Source: Amaurobius ferox (Eukaryota; Arthropoda; Arachnida; Araneae; Amaurobiidae). From it: a stretch of DNA of 64,000 bases. The number at the start of each line of letters is the position of its first letter. Positions within the stretch are counted from its first letter, which is position 1. Of this stretch, positions 47,509 to 58,880 are shown piece after piece. The notes beneath the pieces are model-generated. The model was not told where the DNA came from. It was given only the letters and a program-made list of their open reading frames with translations, and did not search any database. Location: the NCBI GenBank assembly GCA_951213105.1, contig OX578149.1, forward strand, positions 1,488,001 through 1,552,000, in the 5' to 3' direction. Position numbers and translations under genes: made by a program.

Positions 47509-47637
47509 GGATGTATCTAGAGAAATGTGAGTGGTGGTTGATTTTCCAGAACAATTATAATTGTGAATATAAAATTTCGAAACGAGCTTCACGTTAATTC
47601 GCACACACAAACAGTATTAGTATTGTATACTTTTATA

Positions 47638-47775
47638 TTAAAGAAAAATATTTGATAAAATTAATAAGAACACAAATATTTTTCTGCTATATTCATAACT
47701 TATTGTTAAAACGTATTTATTACTGCCTAAAGATTGTGTAGGCAATGGATACATACATTTGGATATCAATGGTGT
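47638..47775 (-). pseudogene. Copia integrase scrap
   Basis: Minus frame reads YPLPTQSLGSNKYVLTISYE, then YSRKIFVFLL, which corresponds to the GP-x-P-x-x-S-x-GGNKY-x-L-TI-DDYSRK region of the copia integrases above. The catalytic DD pair is changed to YE. About 45 residues only, with no LTR nearby. Confidence 0.65.
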
Positions 47776-48300
47776 TTCTCCTTTAGTGCAACAAGTCTGA
47801 ACCAGAATGTGGCACCACCTACTGTGATGAAAGGGAAGTAAAATAGGGAAAAATAGAAAATCAAGGAAATAGGAATTGAAGAAGCAAGTGTATAAAAATA
47901 GCTCAACATGCAGCAAAGAAAGCAACACAGAAATTAGGTATAGTCATGCTAAACCTCAGAAAATTAGGCAAATCAAAATTCAATAGTATCATTGGCAAAT
48001 TAAAAATTCCAGTAATCTGGTTAATGATTTGTCAGTGACACCCTATTTCTCCGCCGTTTGGCATAAGCATGTCTAATTTCTATTTCTTTGTTTTGCTCAT
48101 TTTTCTGCATGTTAAGTTTATATATGCTGCATTTTACTTTATTTATTTTTTTACACTTATTTCTCATGTTTATATTTCCTGGATTTTCTTTTCCCCTTGT
48201 TTTGCTTACCGTCACAGTAGGTGGTGCCACTGTGCTCGTTTGGGCATTCTAGTTGAGACTTATTGCACTGAAAGATTAAATCCATTGATTTCTGAAAGGT
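47761..48300. repeat. Inverted pair of a short repeat
   Basis: TCACAGTAGGTGGTGCCAC is at 48212-48230 on the plus strand and at 47809-47827 on the minus strand. Similarity continues outward (GACTTGTTGCACTAAAGG versus GACTTATTGCACTGAAAG, and CCATTGAT). Arms are roughly 70-95 bases with a 380-base spacer. Otherwise 47178-48473 holds nothing I can name. Confidence 0.65.
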
Positions 48301-48473
48301 ATGTATAGATTTTTTTAATATTTATTTGTATCCCATTTTATGTTGGGATCCAGTTATGTAGATTATGTTTAGCAATGTTTGCTGCATCCTTCTAGTTCAA
48401 AGCTGTTATGTTATGGGCATTCATTAAGTTTAGCATGAGTCTCCTTTGTAATGAATCTGTCCTTATCTTTTAG

Positions 48474-48518
48474 GTCCATAGAAGATTCAATAGGCACTCC
48501 ACTCTTTGTAATGTTCAG
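48474..48518 (+). CDS. INTS3: INTS3 micro-exon (last one found)
   Basis: A 45-base exon between acceptor TCTTTTAG ending at 48473 and donor GTAATT at 48519. With the carried GA it reads ESIEDSIGTPLFVMFR, matching the INTS3 segment E-S-x-E-x-S-V-G-x-PL-x-x-x-F-R. It ends with two bases of the Arg codon. The intron before it is 10.8 kb and is packed with nested transposons. I could not find the following conserved part (a further roughly half of the protein) between here and 64000. Confidence 0.87.
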
Positions 48519-49020
48519 GTAATTTATCTCGTTATCAATGTATTAATAGATAAAAATATTTTTATTTTGTGCATTAAGTATATATAGTTTTTTCACCCTT
48601 TGGTTTAATTCTACTAAAAACTTCAGCAATAGAAGTAGAATATTTGTTTGTATTATGTGTACTATGTATACAGTATTTTAAAAATCATGTATGAAAGACA
48701 TTTTTGTTTGGCAGATGACCTGTATTTCCATGTTCATTTCAGGCCCCTTTCTCTAAATGCAGTGTATATAAGAAAAGAAAATGTGTCACTTTAAACCATT
48801 TGGCTGACTGTACTAATAACCACCTACTGTAAACCACCTACTTTTAGAAGGACTGAAAATGGTGGTTTTAAAATAGGAAAATTCCCTGTTGAGGGAATTT
48901 GGATAGGATCAAGCCATTATCATTATTTTCTTTGTAGGCAGACCTCAAATGTATTTGCACAGGTCGATGATTAAATAGTGCAGTGTGGCGATTAAAGGAA
49001 ACAACTTACCAGCCACCACT
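48519..49020. other. Intron sequence after last INTS3 exon found
   Basis: No continuation of the INTS3 reading frame seen; no other feature. Confidence 0.45.
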
Positions 49021-49281
49021 CCCCTCTCTCTCTATATATATATAAGAAAAAAAGGTTTGAAGATCCAATGAAAGAAAAGTGAGAAGCTGTAACACGAAAA
49101 TTCAAATATCTAACAGGCTTATGAAATAAAAGTATAAATCAACAAATCCTCAAGCAAATGGAAAAAAAATAAATAAAATAGATAACGATTCAACAAGTCA
49201 ATGAAAAGTATCAATATAGAGGTATGGAATCGAAAAAAGAATAACAAACGAAATCAAGCACAAACGCTATACACGTGGACA

Positions 49282-49414
49282 AGGCTCTAAGCCTAAATCA
49301 TGAGTTGTTCACTTCCACAAAAATCGTAGTCAAGCCCAAGTTTTTTGTAGAAGCAAACACAAAAATGTATGTTTCTGTAGAAATAGACAGATTATATCTA
49401 TAAACTATTTCTAC
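49282..49414 (-). other. Structured repeat with three stem-loops, copy 2
   Basis: On the minus strand stem 1 pairs GTAGAAATAG with CTATTTCTAC (49414-49377) around TTT and ATAGAT-ATA-ATCTGT. Stem 2 pairs CTTCTACAAAAA with TTTTTGTGGAAG (49353-49312). Stem 3 pairs AGGC with GCCT (49294-49282) around TTAGA. Sequence between the stems (CAGAAAC, CATTTTTGTGT, CTTGA) is shared with copy 1 at 13771-13896, while the stem bases differ in pairs. Confidence 0.6.
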
Positions 49415-49743
49415 TTGGACGACATACATAAATAAGAAACATAAGAAAAATAAAAGGAAAAATGGATACCAAAAAACGGACTGAAAAAACACACTAACCT
49501 AGTAAGCACGGGAGCACAGAAAGAAGTGACAAGTGTTGCTATTCACAAAGGAATAAGATATACTGTTGCCATTCGTAAGAAATAAATAACAGTAATACGA
49601 AAAGACATGTACAAGAGATAATATACCATCAAGAGGGGCAATAATAGAAAGGCTAATGTCTAAGTGGATGTATAAATAAAATATTAAAACAAGAGAAGGG
49701 AGATGTCAGGTTAAAATTTAAAGCAATATTAAATAAATAAAAT

Positions 49744-50610
49744 TCAAGAAAATCCAGCTATTCTAAATTTAACTATACCATTTACAAAATAAGAGGGATA
49801 TTTATATAAATTGCTGGTAATTTTTAGATTAACCATATGTAAAGCATGGGATTTTTTATCATATAATCTATATATTCTAAAAAGCTGATTAAGAATAATA
49901 TTTCTAAACAATAGAAACCAGTTGCAGGAATTAAATGGTAAGATTTTATTAATTTTAAAATTAAGAGTCTTTTTTATCATATAAATTAGTAACTATTCTA
50001 TTAGAAGGTTCAACAAAAAGATTTAAATCCAAAAAATTAATATTTTTACTAATAGTAGCTTCATTAGGAATTAATTCCAAATTATCAGGATAGAAATCTA
50101 TATTAATGACACAATTTTCAGTATGTACTAATCAAATCAGATCATCAACGTATCTGTATATTGTATAATCTATTGAAGTAAAGGACTGTTCAAAATGATA
50201 AAGATATAAATTAGCTAACATACTGCTACTGCAGCCACCCTGTGGAACTGAGACTTGTAGGTATAATTTATTTCCTTGAAAAATATAATTATTGAAAATA
50301 ACAAAGTGAAGAAGTTTAGGAAAATTAACAAAACTAGCATGAGATGTAAGATTAGTAATATAATCATTGTATAGAGCCAAAATTGCATCATACAGTTCAG
50401 AGATCTTGATATTATTGAAAATATCTTTAAAATCAAAAGTTTGAAATCCTATTAGATTTTTAAGGGATGTTAATTTATTCTTTAATTCTTTACTATTATT
50501 AAGAATAAGGTAATTATTGCTAGACTGACGTAAACTATCATTTATTTGATTTAAAGAATTTAGAAGTAATTTACTCGCAGTAGTAGAGTAAGTATTATGC
50601 CCACTAGTTA
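49744..50610 (-). pseudogene. Reverse transcriptase remnant, class uncertain
   Basis: The first frame reads TASKLLLNSLNQINDSLRQS, then FQTFDFKDIFNNIKISELYD (RT motif A with the first Asp region), LYLQVSVPQGGCSSSMLANL (motif B, PQG) and YRYVDDLI (motif C, YVDD). After a stop and frameshift the next pieces read SKNINFLDLNLFVEP and KTLNFKINKILPFNSCNWFL, then NIILNQLFRIYRLYDKK. The FLD motif about 50 residues past YVDD, and the small PQGG-x-SS-x-LAN block, are unlike copia or the LINEs here and recall Penelope-like or related RTs. No endonuclease is readable. Confidence 0.6.

Positions 50611-50614
<4 letters not shown>

Positions 50615-50701
<87 letters not shown>
50615..50701. repeat. (TA)n microsatellite
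   Basis: More than 40 TA repeats, the longest in the window; lies at the 5' end of the RT remnant and produces a false Tyr-Ile frame. Confidence 0.92.
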
Positions 50702-50704
<3 letters not shown>

Positions 50705-50740
50705 GATGTGTTTGTTCTTCTGTAGCATCTGTAGTGGAAA

Positions 50741-53700
50741 ATCTAAACATCATACAGACGTGAAATTTGATACACAGGTACATCAAGATCCATAATGATA
50801 TGTTTCAGCTAGATTTTTTTTAGTTATTTAAATTTGAAAAAAGGTACCAATTACAATCCACCATCTTTGCTTCCTTTTACACTGTGCAGATGCTGCCATC
50901 TATATTCATGTTAAACTACAATAATGTAACATTAAAAGTTCAGATACAGCAACATTTGATTCACAGTCTTCATGATTTAAAAAAAAAAAATATGTCTTTT
51001 GTCGATATCACTTTATGAGGAGTACCCAGTTTGAATGCTTCAAGCTCCTGTATGTGTCAGCATTTGAAAATAAGACATTATTTGAATTAAAAAAAATCAA
51101 TTAAATAATTTTAACATGAGCTTTAAGATATGAAAAATAAAATATAAAATTAGAAAATGAATGCCTCAGAGATTCCTCTGATGTGAGCATATAAAATATA
51201 AAAATGAACACAGCCATTGCATGGAAAGGAGGGAGGAGACAGGTGTGACCTGCCCAAGTACTAACTGCACTCAGAGCTACTGCAGTTTGGGGCTTTTAGT
51301 AAAAGTTGGAATTAAAATGAGATGACGGTATTGTTTATGCTGAGTTAAGAGTATTTGTAAAAGATATACTTTTTAATGAGGATATGGAACTTTAGAAAAT
51401 ATGCTTATTTAAATCCATTACCCATTATTTAAATCCTTTGTGGTGTAACTCATTTTAAATCCGCTGCCTGGGATTTAGAATGAATTACACCACATAGTTC
51501 TGTATGCACTTGCCCAACAGTTTTTTTATTTGATTTTTGTCATAAGTGAGCATATTGTTAAAACATTTGGTTTTGAGGAGTTCGCTGTGAGTTTCGGTGT
51601 ATTTTCTATTAGAGGTTTGCATCTAAAATGCTGGGCACATTTTGAATAAAATAATATATGTATATATATTACATATTAACTGTGCGAATTTGTTTGATTT
51701 TATTTTATTGATTTAATTATTCTTAAAAACACTTAATCTTAAAATGCTCTAAAGTGCTTTTAACTTTATAAACTACAGCCATTTGTAATTTAGTTTAATA
51801 CATTGCTTTGGTGGCCGCAAAACCCACCAAATATCAGCATATCAGGATAATTAACAATTGTAATAATCTTACAGAAATCCAAAGTTAGACCTAAAGCTAA
51901 ATAGAGAGATCCTCAATTTTATTCAATTCCTACATTATCAATTTACGTCATTATATCTAATAAGAATATTCTTCTTCTCCTGACACATATTAAAAATTAT
52001 TAGCGAGAAGTAATTCCAGACTTTGTAGATGGGATAATTTAACCATTATTTGTAAATTTTGGATAATTATACTATCCTCACATAGTCATTAATAATACAG
52101 TACCTGATGAGGTCTTTTCACTCATGCCGAGTCAAACGCATAAAGAATCTTCATACATATTTCCACATCTTGATCATAAGATGTAATTTTGAAGTTCTCC
52201 TCCAAGCAGTTCACCGTACAAGGCACTCATACAAAATCCAACTGAAAACAAACTACTGCTTGCTCTTAAACCTCTCCATTACTATCAATATGTGTTCCCT
52301 TTTTTCTTTTTCCGTGACTATATATATATATATTTTCCCCCCTCCAGACAATCCACTTGCCACACCTCTCTGGAATGCAGACTTCTCGTCTCCGCTCGAT
52401 CCATAATCCTCTTCATAATCCTGCTTTTGGCTGGGAATGCAGACTTCTTGTCTGCACGATTCGACTATCCACCGTGTTTGATTAATAAATTAATATTTTT
52501 TTATTTCTGGCATTTAACTATTAGTGTTCAAAATCATTGACCACCAAAAGTTTGATTTAGCCAGAAGAATAAAAATATAAGTGGTCCTTAGGACCAGTAG
52601 ATTTAACGATCACAAAACCCCAAGATTTATCAAACATTTTCTGCGATTTCATCTTTCGAAATACGCCAAATGACATCGTAGTCCATGGAGATGAAAGCTC
52701 CATCCGCACTCGGACTTGTGCTAAAGCGCCTAACTTGACCAGCTGCCAAGACTCTTCAGCGGTGTTGGAATGGTCAGAACTGGTCATGTGCTTGTAGGAG
52801 AAGGAGAGATTTCATCTATTGTGGTGATCTTATTTGGATAGTCAATTGCTTAAAATTCTATGTATTCTAGGTAGAGATGTCTATTTTCCAGAAAATTTTA
52901 AAATTATTCTCTATATTACATTTCGGCTGGAATAATATGTTCAGTGAATTTTTGAAAGTATTTTTTCTTATATTACAGCTACAGTCAAAGATATATTATA
53001 TAAAAATGTATAAATCTAGAAATATATGAAAAATTCTCTGCTTAAAAATTTTTTATATCTGTATTCTGCAGTTAACAGCTACAATTTACTATTTTCCTTA
53101 AATACACTTTCAAAAAATTAAAAAAAAAATCTATAATAATTTTTTTTTTTTTTTTTTTTTAATCTTCAAAATTCCAATTTTAAGGCATTGCACAAAAAGG
53201 AATGAATAGGCATACAAAAGGCATGAGAAATAATTAAAATTATCAGAATCATAAATAACTTACTGTTTATTATAGATATAAAAAATAAATTATAAAACAT
53301 AATATTCTAAAAAACATAAAAACTGATTATAATTAAGAAATACATTAAATAATGTATTGCATTTCTTTCAATACTTACTAATAATTCAAAGGAAACATGC
53401 TACCATTTTCTTAAAAAAGTAACAAAAATTAAAAATAAAGTACTAGTTTATTATGTGTATAAAAATAATTATTTAATATATAAACAAAATTTATTTATTT
53501 TTAATATATAAATATAAAATTTATTTATGACAAAAATAAATTAAAAACTGTTTGTAACTAACCACTTTTAGAATAAATTATTTTATATAATATTAAAAAT
53601 TGTTTAAAAAATACCTGCTTGTAATTGAATGATGTTTTGCTCTTCATATATGTTAACTGAAGCTGAAAGACAATTCAGACATAAAGTAAAAACCGACTGG

Positions 53701-53935
53701 AGAAACCAATTGGGACATAAAGACATTTGAACTCACCTAGCATCGAAGCTTTTGATCCCGGGCTTGCAGTATCATCCCTCTGATTGGAATGGTGCACAAA
53801 GCCCAAGATCAAAAATGGTTGGAATATTAATAATAAAATTCTTTCAGTTAATATATCAATAAAAAGAATTCTGCAATTATAATTATAAAAAAAAAAATTT
53901 TAAATGAGAATATTTGCAAAATCTTACAGTTAACC
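50741..53935. other. Unassigned sequence, no supported gene
   Basis: AT-rich. A GC-richer stretch at 52557-52787 has a 76-codon minus frame with no motif I know. Poly-T at 53140-53160. I looked here for the continuation of INTS3 and saw none. Confidence 0.45.
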
Positions 53936-54985
53936 CATTCATGATCGCCGAGTGAAGGAAGAAGCGTTTCCATGAGACCGTGCCCTACTCCAGGCCCATG
54001 CACTTTTTGATGCTAAGCTTAACGCATTGAAAAAAATTGAATTATAAAAACTTTGCTTTAAAATACATCTACCATTATTATAGAAATTCACGGGTATTAT
54101 TGCATTTTGAGGGACCTGACTGCACCCTTGTTTTTCGAACATGAGCCCTGAAAACTCATATGTTTTGTTGACTATTTCTTGTATAATATTATCAATGAAA
54201 TACAGATTAAAAAAAAATTAATTTTCCTTGAAAAAGGCTTTGTATTGAGTCCAGAGTTCAGAAAACTAAAGAGATAGCAGATTTTCAACTTTTGAACTCC
54301 CATTATCTGTACCAAAAGTATCCAAAAACACTAACACAGACAACATTATATTTTAAATAAACTTTCACAATAAAACACATATTCACTATTCACTTTTTTC
54401 AATTATATTACTATGAGATTCACTCATCCATTGTTAAATTTTAGTCTCAGAAATATATTTTCGACATGACAAAAACTTTTCAACATGATTATTGCAATAT
54501 TCTCCTGACTCAATACTTACTAGCTCATACACACTCCCCCTGAACCCGGCCACTCAAACAGCTGCTACAAAACCTCTGGGTCAGTCGAGTGGTCTGGGTT
54601 TGCAACACTCCCCCTGAAAACGAGCGATAAGAATTCTCAGAATAATCCCTTTATGCCACACAAGACCCTCATCGTTAAAATAAACAGAATAGCTGCCATG
54701 AAAAAAACCACTCCTTCATCAAATCATGCCTTTTGAATGAGGACCACCATAACAGCTTGCACGTGTGTTTGTTTATACAATCAACTTAGTCAGCATTCTG
54801 ATGAAAAACAAAATGTGAAGATCAATGGTCCAAGTAACCAGCTTTACAAAAACTTCATTATCATTTTTAATAACACTAGGATTCTATTATCATCTAGTGT
54901 TATTAAAAATGATAATGAAATGTCCCAATCCTACATTGTGCATTGGCATCACTGGACTCTAGCAGTGGACCATGAAGGGAGAATC
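53936..54985 (+). repeat. Large dispersed repeat, copy 1 (interrupted)
   Basis: Shares ordered blocks with 61385-63140: ACATCTA-CATTAT, CATTT-GAGGGACC-GACT, TGTTTTGT-GAC, TTCAACTTTTGAACTC-like, TATCTGTACCAAAA-TATC, CAGCATTCTGA, CCCAATCCTA-TTGTG-ATTGGCAT. Copy 1 is cut at 54985 by the element that follows and resumes at 60313 (GAATCCCTCCATTGCATATG). Confidence 0.65.
54854..54919. repeat. Perfect 26-bp palindrome
   Basis: Left arm TTCATTATCATTTTTAATAA plus CACTAG (54854-54879), right arm its exact reverse complement (54894-54919), with a 14-base loop. The homologous place in copy 2 (about 62975-63035) has no such palindrome. Confidence 0.92.
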
Positions 54986-56204
54986 TGAGGCCAACGTAAA
55001 CAGAGGCCTTGTAGGTGTTTCATGACGTCACGATTTCTGGCTGCCTCACCTGAAACCAGTGTCTTAGTAATTCAAGCTAATGTACGTTTTTACGTTAGCT
55101 TGGGATTAATGTCATTTCCTATAGTTTTGCCGTTAACATATTTTTTCTTTTTACAAGATAGTAAATACAGTGAGGTTATTACTCAATTTATTGCAATTAG
55201 TAACCTACCCAATGAGTTACGTTGAAACTAGTCATTCTTGAGAAATTTTATCACTTTACCAGATTTTATTGTGCAAGTTTTTAAATTGTATAATTTTTTT
55301 ACTACTATGAAACAGTTTTGATGTTAATTTTAACACTATATTTTTTAATTAATTAAAATGTGGCTTTCCTTTCAAATTAATATTATAATGCAGGAAGAAA
55401 AAAAACAATTCAGAAAATAGTATAATTATGCTTTTGTCCATATAAATGATTTGAATTACCCACTTGACTCCATACTAATTATTGGGTGGGGGGGCTAATA
55501 GACTCTATACTAAAAATATGAAAATCTAAGTTGTGTATCAACAAATTTGTGAGGTGTACAAATTACCTACTGACACTGGTACATTCTACATATTTCAGTT
55601 ATGCATCTTTTAACACACAACTTGATAAATATCTCCTCAACTTACTGTAGAAGCCAGGCCGAAAACTAGGTAGCCAGCTGTTATTATTAATTTTTAGATT
55701 TCTAATGTGTCTTCCTGACATGTTATTATAATTCCCTATTTAATACAAAAAAGGGAGAAAATGCTTTCTTAAAGGATATGGCAGAGGTATAGAACGATGA
55801 AAGTAAAAATAACGCATTACACATGCATAAACTGCTTTTATATATAAGGCACTCTGGCATTTGCTGCATTTCCATTCTTTTCCTTTCCCTTGCAATCCTG
55901 GTTGATTCCTATTTGTTTACTTTGCACTTTTTCGAGTGTTTTTGACTTGACACATTTATGGAAGTATGGCTTTTGCATGGCATTGGTACCATGAGTGTTG
56001 CCCGGGCATAAAAGCAGTCTTTTAAACGGGAAAGAGGGGTCGCCACCCCCCTCTACCATTTTATGTCTTGCATTTGGTCATTTTCCTTCTTTTTTCATAT
56101 GAATCTTGTATGTTACTTTAGGAGAGTGTGCTGCTTTGCGCCAACTTCTGGAGAATAATTGGATAACTGTGGAATTAATTTTAATTTTATATGTTTACTA
56201 TGCT

Positions 56205-56209
56205 ATATA

Positions 56210-56247
<38 letters not shown>

Positions 56248-56250
56248 TAT
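56205..56250. repeat. (TA)n microsatellite
   Basis: TA repeats followed by GATATAGATATATA. Confidence 0.85.
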
Positions 56251-57244
56251 AGATATATAAATTTTTACATTTGATCCAATGTTTTAGGCATGTTCTTCAT
56301 AGTATTAAATTATGAACAATAGAGTTTATTACCATAGTAACTATGATAATAACATAATATAGTATATCGACGATCACAGAAAATATTCCACACACAGATA
56401 TTTCTAGTCAGGCTTGACTATATGTTATATCTCGGTAGCAGAAACTTCTGCATCAATCTGCAACACCATCAAAAGCCCAAAATTTATCTGCAACCTAAAC
56501 AATGCTGTTCCAAACCTACTATCATAACAATGCAATAAGCAAAATTGTATCATTCACATTTAAATAGATCTGAGTGACATTATCTATTGTATGAGTTGCA
56601 TAACTATTAAAAAATACATTTTTGCAATTTAATTAATCCCTCCGTATTTTGAAAATTTTATGAAATTAGTCTGCAAGAACGACAGTTATCTGCGGCCACT
56701 GACGAATCCAAGGGAGGGGGGGGGGGGCAAAGCCTTGAATTAACATGGAAAATTAAGAGAATAGTACTAGGAACTGAAATCTAATTGCCCCCTCCCCCCC
56801 TTTAAAAGATTTCTTCCCATTACATTGACAAATACACTTCCACATTTTATTTTAAAATTCTATTTGCTGAATAATATCTAGCAAATTCCCTAAAATATCA
56901 CAAAATATTTCAAACAAACCAAAATTTAATTTTAATCACATCAAAAAGCGTTATTTAGGTCTTCTACTTCTTGAATTTTTTAAATTTTCTCTCATCAGTT
57001 GTTATCAATTGCTTATCCTTAATAACCTTCGAATAATTATTTAAGCAAATAATTCCAAAAGTTGAAATAATCTTTTGAATTTTATGTATAATCTCTTTAC
57101 CACATTCGTCGCACTTGCTTTGTGTTACAATGCCATTATCTAACAAATACATTTCAGATACGATATTAAAATATATACATGCAAAAAAATAGGACAATGA
57201 TGCAGTTGAAATAAAAAGACAAATTTAAATGAATTAAATAGCGC

Positions 57245-58880
57245 AAGTGGAATAACTCTTATCCGTACCTCATAAAGATTAGAGCTATTATAAAGTACAA
57301 TTCTTGAGGCAGTTGAGGATTCTGGAGTTGACTTTCCATATGTTCCTGGACTAGTGTGGATGCTAATAACTTCGCAAATACGGACTTTTCCTTTATTTCC
57401 TCATTTTCCTTGTAGCACTGTGATAAAACATATGAATTTACTATTGAAACATCCAGAATGCAGAAAAAACCCAGCTAAAGGCCATCTGCGTGTGTGATCA
57501 CTTGAGGAATGTTTGGAGCATTTCTCATCAAGACTATCTACTCCACCTTTGTTTGCATTATAATATGCAATAATTTCAGGTTTCTGCGTTTCAATATCAG
57601 TGTAAACTCTGTTATGAATTGAAGAGATGAGTACTGTTGCTTACCTTTCCTGTTGACGTGCGAAATTATTGCAGAGTCCTCTTGAAAGCCATATAATGTT
57701 GATCCAACTTCTCTTGTTTTATTAGGTAAAAATTTGGATGGAATTTTTCTTTTGTTTCTTTTAATTGTACCGTTGTAAGTTAGTTTTTTTTTAATAGGAT
57801 GTCTACAAGTTCTATGAATGAGAACCAATTATCCGCAGTAACATTTCAATTTGTTCCAAAAATAGGTTGAACAAGGCACAAAACAGACTACGTTGGTTTA
57901 GAAAATTTTCTGTATTCAGATTGTAGCCCAATTCCGTCAGAGTCTTTACCACAATATATGTATGCATTGTAAAGATAACTGTTCCTGGCGTCTGTTAGAG
58001 CCATGATTTTTATGCTTCTTATTTATTATATGGTATATATTATGAATGATTACGATTTTTATTATGATTTTTATTTTTATTATTTATTATATGGTATATT
58101 TGGCATATACATTTTGAAGCGAACTTTTCCTCTGAAACTAACAAGCATTTCGTTGACTTTCCTATTCCATAGACACGTCGGCAATTTTCTATGAAACTCC
58201 TGAAAATATAGTAAATAGCTGCTGTTGGGTCGTGTTTTATTCGTTCTAATCTGTCTTCGGAATTATCAAACCTCAATGCGGAAGGAAGTAATGCAAATCT
58301 TTTTATACTCATTACGGCCCTAAATATATGTCTCTGCCAGTTCCATCGGTGGTGAAAAGTGTTTCAATGTTCTCATGATTTGAGTTGAATACCAATGTGA
58401 ATATTAGAAGACCAAAAAAGGCTTTCATTTCAATCAAATCTGTATCTTTCATATACTGGTCTGTGTTTCATATTTCATTAGCATTTCATTAATTTTATGG
58501 TTTGTCCATTTCACGATATGCAGTAAAATATCGTTTGTAAATAATAACTGCCAGACAGAGAATGGATCTGCTTTTCTCAGAGATCTTTAGCTTTATCTCT
58601 TAAAACTGGCACTTTTATGATTATATTGTGCTTTCTTGTTCGTGAAGAGGGTCGAACTTCTGAAACAGACCATCGGTACCGATTTTTTCCAGATATATAT
58701 ATTTACTATCTGCTAAGTTTTCATCATTTCTTATCTCTCCATTTTCACTTTTATCAGATTTTTCTGTCAACGTTGAATCACTTTCATGTCCTGAATTTAT
58801 ATATTCATCTTCTGAAATACTATCTACATGGCTAACATCACTTCGAACTTCATCAAACTATCTCAAAATAGTCTCTTTAA
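57245..58880 (-). pseudogene. piggyBac-type transposase, dead
   Basis: Minus-strand pieces in order: an acidic N-terminus (HVDSISEDEYINSGHESDST), then SIKRFALLPSALRFDNSEDR and AAIYYIFRSFIENCRRVYG (start of the DDE domain), YCGKDSDGIGLQSEYRKFSK, NVTADNWFSFIELVDI (second catalytic Asp in the TADNW block), KKLTYNGTIKRNKRKIPSKF, QKPEIIAYYNANKGGVDSLD (third Asp in GGVD) and TRRWPLAGFF. These are classic piggyBac blocks. Multiple stops and frameshifts break the gene (for example near 57610 and 57845). The C-terminal cysteine region may be at 57197-56964 (SKCDECGKEI). No TTAA-flanked termini were identified by eye. Confidence 0.85.

Larger units (their letters stand above)
49021..50740 (-). mobile_element. 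Decayed retroelement of unclear class with structured tail
   Basis: On the minus strand: a TA microsatellite (50701-50615), RT gene remnants (50610-49744), then about 700 bases of non-coding sequence with the three-hairpin block (49414-49282), ending at TATATATA near 49045. No LTRs or terminal repeats seen. Linking the hairpin block to the RT is inference from adjacency and orientation. Confidence 0.5.

Noticed and set aside
50604..50786. Tyr-Ile repeat proteins
   Set aside because: Pure translation of the TA microsatellite; the same holds at 1576-1860.
52557..52787. 76-codon minus-strand frame in a GC-richer stretch
   Set aside because: Protein-like composition but no family recognised and no intact splice context; left as unassigned.
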